Assembly: GCA_937898675.1 (NCBI GenBank)
Contig: CALEJB010000024.1
Span: forward strand, 1 to 31,444
Direction: 5' to 3'
From: an uncultured Prevotellaceae bacterium
Lineage (GTDB): Bacteria; Bacteroidota; Bacteroidia; Bacteroidales; Muribaculaceae
Length of the DNA: 31,444 nucleotides
Under the pieces are notes generated by a model that was given only the letters and a program-made list of their open reading frames with translations, had not been told where the DNA came from and searched no databases. Both the position numbers and the translations under genes were made by a program. Below are positions 14,705 through 23,520 of this stretch, in pieces (the stretch's first letter is position 1; every line of letters begins with the position of its first letter).

Positions 14705-15451
14705 ATGAAGAAATTGTTCCTGACACTGGCGCTTGCGCTGGCGGTTGCGTTTCCCCGCCAGGCGCTGGCCGTCGACTTTAGCAAAGAGGTGCTCAACTAT
14801 GAGGTGGTGTATCACTGGGGCGTGATATGGAAACACGCCGCCGACGCCACGCTGAGCATACGCAAGAGCGGCAGCGGCTACTATGCCCAGCTGACGGGCA
14901 AGACACGCTCGTGGGCCGACAAGGTGTACCCGGTGCGCGACACGCTCAAGTGCACGATGAACGCCAAGATGCAGCCCCTGGAATACCAAAAACTGACGCA
15001 CGAGAAGAGTTACTATGCCCGCGATGTGGTCAAGTTTACCAACGGCAGCGGCAGCACCAAGGCCACCTGCACGCGCTACCGCAAGAGCGGCAACAAGACG
15101 CTGACACTGAGCACCTCGGGGCAGGCCTATGACATAGTGAGCGTGTTCTACATGCTGCGCAAGCTGGACTATGACGAGCTGAGCCGCAGCAAGTCCTATG
15201 TGACCACCATCTTCTCGGGCAAGCAAAAGGAGACCCTCACGCTGCACTACAAGGGCGTGGAGACCATCAAGATGCGCGACGGCACCAAGCGCAAGGCCCA
15301 CCGCATCGAGTTCCGCTTCACGCAAAAGGGCGGCAAGGTGTCGAGCGACAACATCACCACCTGGATGTCCACCGACAACGCGCGCATCCCCCTGCTGTTT
15401 GTGGGCAAGCTGCCCGTGGGCGAGGTCAAGTGCTACTACTCGGGCAAGTAA
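14705..15451 (+). CDS. DUF3108 domain exported protein
   Basis: I start at the ATG at 14705, where a clear signal peptide begins (MKKLFLTLALALAVAFPRQA); an upstream in-frame start would add 58 residues of non-coding-looking sequence. The mature 225 residues match the DUF3108 layout: LNYEVVYHWGVIWKHAADAT at the N-terminus, a central VFYMLRKLDYDEL segment, and the closing LPVGEVKCYY. The family is periplasmic or surface beta-rich and of unknown function, often near envelope genes. The 184-bp gap before it has no consensus promoter that I can see, so it could be read through from the cohesin-like gene. Confidence 0.85.
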   Translation: MKKLFLTLALALAVAFPRQALAVDFSKEVLNYEVVYHWGVIWKHAADATLSIRKSGSGYYAQLTGKTRSWADKVYPVRDTLKCTMNAKMQPLEYQKLTHEKSYYARDVVKFTNGSGSTKATCTRYRKSGNKTLTLSTSGQAYDIVSVFYMLRKLDYDELSRSKSYVTTIFSGKQKETLTLHYKGVETIKMRDGTKRKAHRIEFRFTQKGGKVSSDNITTWMSTDNARIPLLFVGKLPVGEVKCYYSGK

Positions 15452-15566
15452 CCAAATCCTCACTCCTCACTATAAAAATTGGGTGATTTTCGCCCGAAAA
15501 TGTCCCTTTTTTCACAAATTATTGAAATATTTTTTGTCGTTGATGCCAATAACATAGATAAATAAC

Positions 15567-15574
15567 TACCTTTG
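15567..15574 (+). promoter_or_regulatory. -7 element of the exporter operon promoter
   Basis: TACCTTTG at 15567-15574 matches TAnnTTTG exactly, 46 bp before the ATG at 15620. No good -33 lies 19-21 nt upstream; the nearest TTTG (15533-15536) is 30 nt away. AGGAG at 15606-15610 may act as a ribosome binding site, unusual in this window. Confidence 0.5.
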
Positions 15575-15619
15575 TGGTTCAAAACAGACCAAAAGAACCA
15601 TACACAGGAGAGGCAAACT

Positions 15620-17044
15620 ATGCGAAACATCATGTTCATTGTGCTTTGCGCCTTGTCGATGACAGCAGCGGGCCAGGTGACGCTGGACTCGTGCCGCCAC
15701 ATGGCGCTGCGCAACAACAAGGAAATCCAGGAGGCCGCGCTGGCCATCGACAAGGCCGGCTATCAGCGCCAGGAGGCCGCGGCAGCCTATCTGCCGCAGG
15801 TGGACCTGACGGCGGGCTACGTCTATAATTCCAACAAGCTGTCGCTCGTCAAGGAGGACCAGCTGCTGCCCACCAAGTCGTTCAACCCGCAGACGGGCGC
15901 CTATGACTACAACCTGGTCATCGACCCCGCGACGGGCTATCCCTTGCAGGTCGATGGCCAGTATGTGCCCTCGACCGTGGCGCTGCTGCCCAAGAGCGGC
16001 CTGACCTATAACGTCCACAGCGTGATGGGCGGCGCGCTGACGCTGACCCAGCCGCTGTACATGGGCGGCAAAATCACCGCGATGAACGCCATCACCGGCT
16101 ATGCCGAGCAACTGGCGCGCGAGATGCGTGACAGCAAGGCCGAGGACATCGTGTACAGCGTCGATGCCGCCTACTGGCAGGTGGTGTCGCTCGTGGCCAA
16201 GCAAAAGCTCGCCGACAGCTATGTGAACCTGGTGCAGACGCTCGACAACGACGTGAAGGCCCTGGTGGCCCAGGGCGTGGCCACGCGCGCCAACCAGTTG
16301 ACGGTGGACGTGAAACTCAACGAGGCCAGCGTGGACATGGTGAAGGTGAACAACGGCGTGGAGCTGTCGCGCATGCTGCTCGCCCAGCTGTGCGGCCTGC
16401 CCGTGGACAGCCGACTCCGGCTTGCCGACGAGGACCGTGACGAGCTGGGGACTATCCTGACCGAGACGCGCTTTGACATGGACGACGTGTATGGCCGCCG
16501 CCACGACGTCAGGTCGCTGGAACTGGCGACGCAGATCTATGACCAGCAGGTGAAGGTGGCGCGCAGCGAGATGATGCCCAAGGTGGCTGCCGTGGCCGCC
16601 CTGCATGTCATGAATCCCAACAGTTATGACGGCTTTGAGAACCGCTTTGGCGCGGGCTTCAGCATCGGCGCCACCGTCACGATGCCGCTGTGGCACTGGG
16701 GCGGGCTGAGCAGCAAGGTCAAGCAGGCCCAGGTGGACGCCGGCGTCAAGCGCCTCGAGCTCGCCGACGCCAAGGAGAAGATTGAGCTGCAGGTCAGCCA
16801 GGCCAGCTTCCGCTATCAGGAGGCCTGCAAGACCTATGAGATGACCAAGGCCAACCTGGCGCAGGCCAACGAGAACCTGCGCATTGCCGGCATCGCCTAC
16901 AAGGAGGGCATGGGCACCCTCGACGAGGTGCTCGCCGCCCAGACCGCCTGGCTCAAGGCCAACAGCGAGAAGATTGACGCCGAGATTGACGTGCGCCTGT
17001 GCCATGTTTACCTCAACAAGGTGATGGGCAACATGGAATACTAA
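15620..17044 (+). CDS. TolC-family outer-membrane efflux protein
   Basis: The product has 474 residues. I start at 15620, where the signal peptide is (MRNIMFIVLCALSMTAAGQ), preceded by AGGAG; an upstream in-frame ATG would overlap the -7 element. The TolC/OEP architecture is visible: an N-terminal helix (VTLDSCRHMALRNNKEIQEA), beta-strand insertions (LPQVDLTAGYVYNS), long alpha-helices with an internal two-fold repeat, and a conserved ending (AYKEGMGTLDEVLAAQTAWL). It should form the trimeric outer-membrane channel of a tripartite exporter with the next three genes. The gap to the HlyD-like gene is 33 bp. Confidence 0.92.
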   Translation: MRNIMFIVLCALSMTAAGQVTLDSCRHMALRNNKEIQEAALAIDKAGYQRQEAAAAYLPQVDLTAGYVYNSNKLSLVKEDQLLPTKSFNPQTGAYDYNLVIDPATGYPLQVDGQYVPSTVALLPKSGLTYNVHSVMGGALTLTQPLYMGGKITAMNAITGYAEQLAREMRDSKAEDIVYSVDAAYWQVVSLVAKQKLADSYVNLVQTLDNDVKALVAQGVATRANQLTVDVKLNEASVDMVKVNNGVELSRMLLAQLCGLPVDSRLRLADEDRDELGTILTETRFDMDDVYGRRHDVRSLELATQIYDQQVKVARSEMMPKVAAVAALHVMNPNSYDGFENRFGAGFSIGATVTMPLWHWGGLSSKVKQAQVDAGVKRLELADAKEKIELQVSQASFRYQEACKTYEMTKANLAQANENLRIAGIAYKEGMGTLDEVLAAQTAWLKANSEKIDAEIDVRLCHVYLNKVMGNMEY

Positions 17045-17077
17045 TCGGAACATACAAACAAAAAAGATACCAAAGAT

Positions 17078-18094
17078 ATGGAGAAAGACGAACAAAGAAC
17101 CGTAGTCCGCAAGAAGGACAAGGCGCTGCTGGCCGCGCTGGCAGTGTTTGCCCTCGTCATGGCGTGTGTGGCGCTGGTGGGCATACTGCTGCTCAAGCCC
17201 GCCGACACCACGACGCAGGGCCAGGCCGACTGTGACGCCGTGCGCGTGAGCGGCAAGCTGCCGGGACGCATCGTGCGCTTCTATGTCCACGAGGGCGACA
17301 CCGTGCACAAGGGCGACAAACTGGTGGCCATCTACAGCAGCACCGCCGAGGCCAAGCTCTATCAGGCCCAGCAGATGCATGACGCCGCAGCCAGCCAGAA
17401 CCAGAAGGCCGAGAACGGCACGCGCAACGAACTCAAGCAGGGCGCTTACAACATGTGGCAGCAGGCCGTCGCCGCACAGACCATCGCCCAAAAGACCTAT
17501 CAGCGACTCGAGAACCTCTTTGCCCAGGGCGTGGTCACCGAGCAAAAGCGCGACGAGGCCAAGGCCGCCTATGACGCCGCCACCGCCCAGGTCAAGGCCG
17601 CCAAGTCGCAGTATGACATGGCCGTCAAGGGCGCACAGCAAGAGGACAAGAATGCCGCGCGCAGCATGGCCAACGCCGCCAAGGGCAGTGTCATGGAGGT
17701 GGAGAGCCTGCTCGAGGACCAGGTGCTCGTGGCGCCCTGCGACGGCGAAATCAGCGAGATATACCCCCAGGAGGGCGAACTCGTGGCGATGGGTACACCC
17801 ATCATGTCGATTGCCAAGCTCGACGACATGTGGGTGAGCTTCACCGTGCGCGAGGAGATGCTCAAGGACCTGCCCATGGGCAAGGACATCGATGTGACCA
17901 TTCCCGCCCTGAACAACCTGCAGGCCAAAATGAGCGTGTTCTACATCCACGACATGGGCTCCTATGCCGTGTGGCAGTCGGCCAAGGCCTATGGCAGCTA
18001 TGACAGCAAGACCTTTGAGGTCAAGGCGCGCCCCGTGGGCAAAATCGCCAACTTCCGCCCGGGCATGTCGGTGCTGCTCCGTAAGGACGAATAA
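17078..18094 (+). CDS. HlyD-family membrane-fusion (adaptor) protein
   Basis: The product has 338 residues: a short cytosolic N-terminus, one membrane anchor (about residues 17-40, ALLAALAVFALVMACVALVG), and a first half of the biotinyl-lipoyl domain (VRVSGKLPGRIVRFYVHEGD, about 55-75). A Lys/Ala-rich coiled-coil hairpin runs about 85-210, then the second lipoyl half (VLVAPCDGEISEIYPQEGEL, about 216) and a beta-barrel domain. This is the standard periplasmic adaptor linking an inner-membrane transporter to TolC. It is followed after 20 bp by an ABC-2 permease, so this is an ABC-type tripartite system rather than RND. Confidence 0.92.
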   Translation: MEKDEQRTVVRKKDKALLAALAVFALVMACVALVGILLLKPADTTTQGQADCDAVRVSGKLPGRIVRFYVHEGDTVHKGDKLVAIYSSTAEAKLYQAQQMHDAAASQNQKAENGTRNELKQGAYNMWQQAVAAQTIAQKTYQRLENLFAQGVVTEQKRDEAKAAYDAATAQVKAAKSQYDMAVKGAQQEDKNAARSMANAAKGSVMEVESLLEDQVLVAPCDGEISEIYPQEGELVAMGTPIMSIAKLDDMWVSFTVREEMLKDLPMGKDIDVTIPALNNLQAKMSVFYIHDMGSYAVWQSAKAYGSYDSKTFEVKARPVGKIANFRPGMSVLLRKDE

Positions 18095-18114
18095 AGGCTT
18101 ATTGACACGAGGCC

Positions 18115-19284
18115 ATGAATTTTTGGAAATACATCGGTAACTCATTCAAGCGCGGGTGCATCCAGCTCGTGCGCCGGCCCATGTACTTCCTGCTCATGGT
18201 CATCATGCCCGTGCTGTGCAGCTGGTTTCTGCTGGACCTGATGAACGAGGGCGCCGTGCAGCGTGTGCCCGTGGGCCTCGTGGACCTGGACAACAGCAGC
18301 CTGTCGCATCGCCTGTCGCGCACCCTCAACGGTTTCCAGCAGGTGGACATCAGGCAGCGCTACACCAACTTTGCCGAGGCGCGCGACGCCGTGCAGCGCG
18401 GTGCTGTGCTGGGTTTCTTTTTCATCCCCGAGGACCTTGAGGAACATGCCCTGGGCGGGCGGCAGCCCGTTGTAAGCTTCTATGTGAACTACGCCTACTA
18501 TGCGCCCGCGTCGATGCAGTTCAAGGGCTTCAAGACCGTGTCGTTGCTCGCCAACGGCAGCGTGGCCCAGACGGCGCTGCAGACGGTGGGCCTGCGCAAC
18601 GAGCAGATTGCCGCTACGCTGCAGCCCTACCAGACGCATGTGCACATGCCCGGCAATCCCTATCTGAACTATAACTACTACCTGAGCGCGTCGTTTGTGC
18701 CCTGCTTCTTTGCGCTGTTCATCTTGCTGGTGACGGCGTTCTCGCTGGGCTCGGAGTTCAAGACGGGCCTCACACGCCAGTGGCTCAGGCAGTCGGGCGA
18801 CAGCATGTTTGTGGCCATGCTGGGCAAACTGCTGCCCCAAGCGGTGCTGTTCACCGCCGTGGGGTGGTTCATCCAGTGGCTCATGTATTACTGCTACGGG
18901 CTACCGCTCAACTGCAACCCGTGGCGCATGCTGCTGGCCATGCCGCTGCTTGTGCTGGCTAACCAGTCGTTTGCCGTGCTCATGTTCTGCTTCGCGCCCA
19001 ACTTCCGCTATGGCACCATGCTGTGCACGCTGCTGGGTGTGGTGTCGTTCTCGTTCTGCGGCTTCTCGCTGCCCCAGGAGGCGCTGTACCCGTGGGTGGA
19101 AGCGTTGGGGTGGGTGGTGCCCGTCAAGTACTACTTCCTCATCACCGTTGACCAGGCGCTCAACGGCATCGACGTGTACTGGTCGCGCTGCTACTATGCC
19201 GCGCTGGTGGGCTACCTGCTGCTGCCCATGCTGCTCATGTGGCGCCTCAAGAAGGAGTGCATGAATCCCGTGTATGTGCCATAA
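18115..19284 (+). CDS. ABC-2 type transporter permease, first of pair
   Basis: The product has 389 residues. A first transmembrane helix (about 22-42) is followed by an extracytoplasmic region of about 150 residues (VPVGLVDLDNSSLSHRLSRT; AVLGFFFIPEDLEEHALGG) and a cluster of about five helices from residue 190 (ASFVPCFFALFILLVTAFSL; FCFAPNFRYGTMLCTLLGVV). This is the YhhJ/YbhR-type ABC-2 permease plan. It lies 20 bp after the adaptor and 22 bp before a second permease, so the two likely form a heterodimer. It lacks a fused nucleotide-binding domain. Confidence 0.88.
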   Translation: MNFWKYIGNSFKRGCIQLVRRPMYFLLMVIMPVLCSWFLLDLMNEGAVQRVPVGLVDLDNSSLSHRLSRTLNGFQQVDIRQRYTNFAEARDAVQRGAVLGFFFIPEDLEEHALGGRQPVVSFYVNYAYYAPASMQFKGFKTVSLLANGSVAQTALQTVGLRNEQIAATLQPYQTHVHMPGNPYLNYNYYLSASFVPCFFALFILLVTAFSLGSEFKTGLTRQWLRQSGDSMFVAMLGKLLPQAVLFTAVGWFIQWLMYYCYGLPLNCNPWRMLLAMPLLVLANQSFAVLMFCFAPNFRYGTMLCTLLGVVSFSFCGFSLPQEALYPWVEALGWVVPVKYYFLITVDQALNGIDVYWSRCYYAALVGYLLLPMLLMWRLKKECMNPVYVP

Positions 19285-19306
19285 CGAAATGTGACCTAAT
19301 GAAACA

Positions 19307-20566
19307 ATGACCGATAAAGTGAAACACAACAGGTTAGCACAGTGGTGCTTTGATGTGCTCACGGTGTGCCGCCGCGAGCTGTTGCTCGTGTTTCGCGACA
19401 CTGGCGTGATTATCTTCTTCATCGTGCTCAACCTGTTGTACCCCGTGCTTTACTCGATTATCTACAATACCGAAACGGTGCGCGACGAGCGCGTCGTGGT
19501 CGTGGATGACAACCGCACCGCCTTGAGCCGCGAGTTTGTGCGCCGCCTCAATGCCACCCCCGAGGTGAGCATCGTGGGCTATGCCGCCAACATGCAGGAG
19601 GCCCAACAGGCTATGCACAGGAAGGAGTGCTATGGCATCGTCTATTTCCCGCGCGACTTTGGGCACAACATCGGGCGCAGCGAGCAGGGACATGTGTCGC
19701 TGTTTTGTGACATGAGCGTGATGATGCGCTACAAGGCCATGTTTACCGCGCTCACCAATGTGTCGCAGTCCATGGGCGGCGAGAAACTGGCTGCCGCGGT
19801 GGCGCCTGTGCTGACGGGTGTCAAAGGCTCCATCATCGACAGCCGTCAGGTGCCCGTGGGCAACACCTCGATGGGCATTGCCAGCGCCGTGCTGCTGTTT
19901 GTGCTGCCGCTGGTGCTCCAGCAGAGCATGATACTGGGCATCGCCATGCTGCACGGCGGCAGCATCGAGCGTCGCCGCCGCAACGGCGGCCGTGACCCCA
20001 TGGCCATCAAGGCCAGCGTGAGCGCCACGCTCATGGGCAAGATGATGTGCCACCAAATTATGTATGTGCTGCCCGTCGTCTATGTCCTGAAGATGCTGCC
20101 CTGGATGTTCGACTTCCCGATGAATGCCAGCATGGCCGACGTGCTGTGCCTTGCCGTGCCGTTCATCATCGCCGTGTCGTTCATGGGACAGACGCTGCAG
20201 GCGTTTGTCAACGAGCGCGAGAGCGTGTTCCTGTTGTTTGTGTTCTCGTCCATCGTGTTCATCTTCCTCACGGGCGTGTCGTGGCCCCGCTACCTCATGT
20301 CCAGGATGTGGCGCGTCGTGGGCGACTGCGTGCCCACGACATGGATGAGCAACGCCTATGTGCGCATGATGAGCGACGGTGCCTCACTCAACCAGGTGTG
20401 GCATGAGTTCCTGATGCTGTGGCTGCAGGTGCCCGTGATGTACATCCTGGCCTATCTGGTCGAGCGCTTTGTCAACCGCCGCCGCTACCGCTCGTGGATT
20501 GCCGCCAGCGAGGATAACCCCAAAGTCCTTACCCGCATCGAGCTGGCCAAGAACGGCGTGGGCTGA
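19307..20566 (+). CDS. ABC-2 type transporter permease, second of pair
   Basis: The product has 419 residues with the same plan as its upstream neighbour: an N-terminal helix (about 28-50, VIIFFIVLNLLYPVLYSIIY), an extracytoplasmic domain (VVVVDDNRTALSREFVRRLN; CYGIVYFPRDFG), and about five helices after residue 185 (GIASAVLLFVLPLVLQQSMI; SVFLLFVFSSIVFIFLTGVS). The two permeases are clearly paralogous in layout. No Walker A, signature or Walker B motif occurs in this or any adjacent gene, so the ATPase must be encoded elsewhere or be dispensed with. Substrate unknown. Confidence 0.88.
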   Translation: MTDKVKHNRLAQWCFDVLTVCRRELLLVFRDTGVIIFFIVLNLLYPVLYSIIYNTETVRDERVVVVDDNRTALSREFVRRLNATPEVSIVGYAANMQEAQQAMHRKECYGIVYFPRDFGHNIGRSEQGHVSLFCDMSVMMRYKAMFTALTNVSQSMGGEKLAAAVAPVLTGVKGSIIDSRQVPVGNTSMGIASAVLLFVLPLVLQQSMILGIAMLHGGSIERRRRNGGRDPMAIKASVSATLMGKMMCHQIMYVLPVVYVLKMLPWMFDFPMNASMADVLCLAVPFIIAVSFMGQTLQAFVNERESVFLLFVFSSIVFIFLTGVSWPRYLMSRMWRVVGDCVPTTWMSNAYVRMMSDGASLNQVWHEFLMLWLQVPVMYILAYLVERFVNRRRYRSWIAASEDNPKVLTRIELAKNGVG

Positions 20567-20597
20567 ACAAGCGCCGCCGCCCCCGCAGGGCTTGGGA

Positions 20598-20619
20598 CCG
20601 GCAGCCATGTCGCTGCCGG
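20598..20619 (+). other. Intercistronic hairpin before the phosphopantetheinyl transferase gene
   Basis: CCGGCAGC (20598-20605) and GCTGCCGG (20612-20619) form a perfect 8-bp GC-rich stem with a 6-nt loop. No T-run follows, so full termination is unlikely. It could protect or attenuate the upstream message. Confidence 0.45.
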
Positions 20620-20661
20620 CACATGATAAAGAGAAGTTGTAATAGTAGTTTTTGACAGTTT

Positions 20662-21306
20662 ATGTATCTTGATTCATTGAGTTTTAGCGACGGCACGGCA
20701 GTGCACCTGTGGAAACTTGAGGAGGAGACGACGGCCATCATGCAGACGTGCCGCACCGAGGGCGTGCCCATCGACGACCTGGCCAGTCTGCCGCCCAAGC
20801 GCTTGAGGGAAATGGCCGTGGAACGCCTCATGGTGGGCTTTGCCACCTGCCACACCGCATCGCTGGCCCACACCGGCCTCGGCGCGCCCGTCATCACGGG
20901 CAGCCAGGGTCTGCACGCCAGCATCTCGCACACCTCGTCGCTGGTGGCGCTGGCCATCAACAGCGGCCACCCCGTGGGCATTGATGCCGAGGCGTGCGGC
21001 CGCGAGCAGGTGCTCAGGGTGCGCGGCAAGTACCTCAACGCCGCCGAGCAGGCCTTCATCGGCGAGGGCGACCTGCAGTCGCACATCATCGCCTGGACGG
21101 CCAAGGAGGCCATCATCAAGGCCGCCCGCGACAACCGCATGAACTGGACCGACGACATCACTATTGACCCGTTTGTACCCGGCGCCGCCCGCCTTACCGC
21201 CGCCTGCAAGGGCATCCGGTATGACCTCGAAATCCGGCAAATCGAGGGCCACATCGTCACCTGCGCGTGGCAGGCAGGGCAGGGGACACAACTGATGAAG
21301 GAATAA
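20662..21306 (+). CDS. 4'-phosphopantetheinyl transferase superfamily protein
   Basis: The product has 214 residues and no signal peptide. Family motifs are in order: HASISHTSSLVALAI (His85), VGIDAE (Asp108), and WTAKEAIIKA (Lys148-Glu149), the Mg and CoA binding set of Sfp-type enzymes. It should attach the 4'-phosphopantetheine arm of CoA to a carrier protein for fatty-acid, aryl-polyene or other polyketide-like synthesis. No carrier protein or synthase is in the window. It lies 95 bp after the second permease on the same strand and 29 bp before the SUMF1 gene, so it could belong to the export operon. It could equally be a housekeeping enzyme parked there. Confidence 0.9.
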   Translation: MYLDSLSFSDGTAVHLWKLEEETTAIMQTCRTEGVPIDDLASLPPKRLREMAVERLMVGFATCHTASLAHTGLGAPVITGSQGLHASISHTSSLVALAINSGHPVGIDAEACGREQVLRVRGKYLNAAEQAFIGEGDLQSHIIAWTAKEAIIKAARDNRMNWTDDITIDPFVPGAARLTAACKGIRYDLEIRQIEGHIVTCAWQAGQGTQLMKE

Positions 21307-21335
21307 TGATTTAACTCAACCAAAACACCACAACT

Positions 21336-23231
21336 ATGATGAAAAAATTATTGTTTGCGATGGTGGCGCTGTTGTTGTCGGCGCCCGTGTGGGCCGACGG
21401 TCTGGTGATGCGCGGCGATGTGAACGATGACGGCTCGGTGGACCCGGCCGACATCTCGATGCTCATCGACCGCTTGCTCAACGGCGCCGCAGTCAATGAG
21501 TTTGCCGCCGATGCCGATATGGACGGCGTGCTCTCGCCGTCCGACATCTCGGTGCTGATTGATTACCTGCTCAACGGCAGGTGGATTTCAGAAGGCGAGA
21601 TTTTTGCTGTTGGCGGCGTATCCTTCAGGATGATTCCCGTCGAGGGCGGCATGTTCACGATGGGCGCTACCGGGGAGCAGGGCAGCCAGGCCAACGCCAA
21701 CGAGAAGCCCGCGCACAATGTAGCGGTGTCCAATTTCACCATCGGCCAGACCGAGGTGACGCAGGAGTTGTGGCAGGCCGTGATGGGCAGCAACCCCAGT
21801 TCGGCAACGGGCGACATGAAACGCCCCGTGGAATATGTCACCTGGAACGATTGCCAGGTGTTTATCGAGAAACTTAACCAACTGACAGGCCAGGAATTCC
21901 GCCTGCCCACCGAGGCCGAGTGGGAGTTTGCGGCGCGAGGCGGGAACAAGAGCAGCCATTGCAAATATGCTGGCAGCGACGAAATTGATGACGTGGCATG
22001 GTACTCGTCCAACAGCGGCAGCAAGCCGCATCCCGTGGCCACCAAGGCGGCCAACGAACTGGGCGTGTATGACATGAGCGGCAATGTGGCGGAGTGGTGC
22101 CAGGACTGGTACAGCAGCTACAGCGACTCATTGCAGTTCGACCCCGCCGGACCCGCCACGGGCTCTACCCGCGTGCTGCGCGGCGGCGGCTGGCAAAATG
22201 GCGCTGCGTGGTGCCGCGTGTCACAGCGCGACGGCCTGCGCGGTCCCGCCTACCGCGACAGCAATGTGGGCTTGCGCCTTGCCCTTGACTCCTACGTTCC
22301 CGCCACTGCAGCGCCCGTGATAACCACCAGCCTGCAGGACGATTACCTGACCATCACCGCCACTGGCGACGGCGCGGTGTGCCTCTATGTTGACGGTGTG
22401 CTGGTGCGCAATCCCCACACCGTGTCACGCGGCACTGCGGCCTACACTGTCACTGTCTATGCCACCGCCCAGGAGGAGGGCAAGAGCATGCGGTGGAGCC
22501 GGGAAATGACCTGCACGGTGCTGCCCCTGGGCGTGACCGCCAGGGAGTTTGTGGTTGGCGGCGTGCGCTTCACGATGCTTGGCATTGGCGGCGGCTCATT
22601 CATGATGGGTGCCAGCCAGGAGCAGGGCAGCGCCGCCCAGAGCAACGAGAAACCCGCCCATCAGGTGACGCTGACGGGCTATGCCATCGGCCAGACCGAG
22701 GTGACCCAGGAACTGTGGGAGGCCGTGATGGGCGCCAACCCGTGTTACTGGCAGGGTGACGCCAGGCGCCCGGCCGAGAATGTCTCGTGGAACGACTGCC
22801 AGGTGTTTATCGCCCGGCTGAATGCGTTGACGGGCATGAACTTCCGCCTGCCCACCGAGGCCGAGTGGGAGTTTGCCGCGCGCGGCGGCAGCCTGAGCCT
22901 GGGCTACAAGTACGCCGGCAGCAACACGCTCGACGAGGTGGCATGGTACAGCGGCAACGGCGGCGGTGCGCCGCACCCCGTCGGCGCCAAGGCACCCAAC
23001 GAACTGGGCCTGTTTGACATGAGCGGCAACGTGTGGGAATACTGCCAGGACTACTATGACTCCTATACCGCCGATACGCAGACCAACCCCACCGGTCCTG
23101 CGTCGGGCAGCAAGCGCGTGCTGCACGGCGGTGCCTATCCCAACTCCGCCGCCGACTGCCGCGTGGCAGTGCGCCACAGCGAGTCGATGACCTTCAAGGC
23201 CAAGGATGTGGGCCTCCGCATCGCCCTGTAA
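21336..23231 (+). CDS. Secreted protein with N-terminal dockerin-like module and tandem SUMF1 domains
   Basis: The product has 631 residues with a signal peptide (MMKKLLFAMVALLLSAPVWA). A dockerin-like pair of Ca loops comes directly after it (about 23-82; GDVNDDGSVDPADISMLID and DADMDGVLSPSDISVLID), not at the C-terminus as in the other proteins here. Two FGE-sulfatase (SUMF1) domains follow (about 95-313 and 404-631), roughly 60% alike by eye, joined by an Ig-like linker. Each shows GQTEVTQELW.AVMG, RLPTEAEWEFAARGG and DMSGNV. Each has only a single Cys at the position near the active site (WCRVSQRD; DCRVAVRH), so formylglycine-generating activity is doubtful and a binding or structural role is likelier. 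Confidence 0.9.
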   Translation: MMKKLLFAMVALLLSAPVWADGLVMRGDVNDDGSVDPADISMLIDRLLNGAAVNEFAADADMDGVLSPSDISVLIDYLLNGRWISEGEIFAVGGVSFRMIPVEGGMFTMGATGEQGSQANANEKPAHNVAVSNFTIGQTEVTQELWQAVMGSNPSSATGDMKRPVEYVTWNDCQVFIEKLNQLTGQEFRLPTEAEWEFAARGGNKSSHCKYAGSDEIDDVAWYSSNSGSKPHPVATKAANELGVYDMSGNVAEWCQDWYSSYSDSLQFDPAGPATGSTRVLRGGGWQNGAAWCRVSQRDGLRGPAYRDSNVGLRLALDSYVPATAAPVITTSLQDDYLTITATGDGAVCLYVDGVLVRNPHTVSRGTAAYTVTVYATAQEEGKSMRWSREMTCTVLPLGVTAREFVVGGVRFTMLGIGGGSFMMGASQEQGSAAQSNEKPAHQVTLTGYAIGQTEVTQELWEAVMGANPCYWQGDARRPAENVSWNDCQVFIARLNALTGMNFRLPTEAEWEFAARGGSLSLGYKYAGSNTLDEVAWYSGNGGGAPHPVGAKAPNELGLFDMSGNVWEYCQDYYDSYTADTQTNPTGPASGSKRVLHGGAYPNSAADCRVAVRHSESMTFKAKDVGLRIAL

Positions 23232-23301
23232 GGCCCCTGGCCGCGATAATCGGCTTGAACCGCCGGAACAGCAATCTGCACCCAATAAGGCTGGTGATTG
23301 A

Positions 23302-23353
23302 CTGAAAGACAACTTGGGACAAAAAAACTTGTCCGGGTTGTCTTTCAGTTTTG
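23302..23353 (+). terminator. Rho-independent terminator after the SUMF1 gene
   Basis: CTGAAAGACAACTTGGGACAA (from 23302) pairs with TTGTCCGGGTTGTCTTTCAG (to 23348) around a short A-rich loop. A loose T-rich tail follows (TTTTGTT). The stem is the clearest member of the family shared with 9550 and 25528. Confidence 0.75.
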
Positions 23354-23393
23354 TTGCATCAGGGCGGTTGTTATGAATTTTTATGACGAATTA

Positions 23394-23425
23394 CTTGCGT
23401 GATTGGCCGTTTTTTATGAACTTTG
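23394..23425 (+). promoter_or_regulatory. Degenerate Bacteroidetes-type promoter
   Basis: CTTG at 23394-23397 and GAACTTTG at 23418-23425 are separated by 20 nt. Both elements differ from consensus by one base. The gene starts at 23521, giving a leader of about 90 nt that contains no clear structure. Confidence 0.4.
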
Positions 23426-23520
23426 TGGACTGGAAGTGATGTAACTGCCTACTTGTGTCCCAGGCAATACAGCTCTATTGCGATGGCATATTCACAATAC
23501 AATATAATCACTAAAACCGA

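Noticed and set aside
21336..23231. Active formylglycine-generating enzyme
   Set aside because: Only one Cys is present at the expected active site in each domain, and there is no sulfatase gene nearby.
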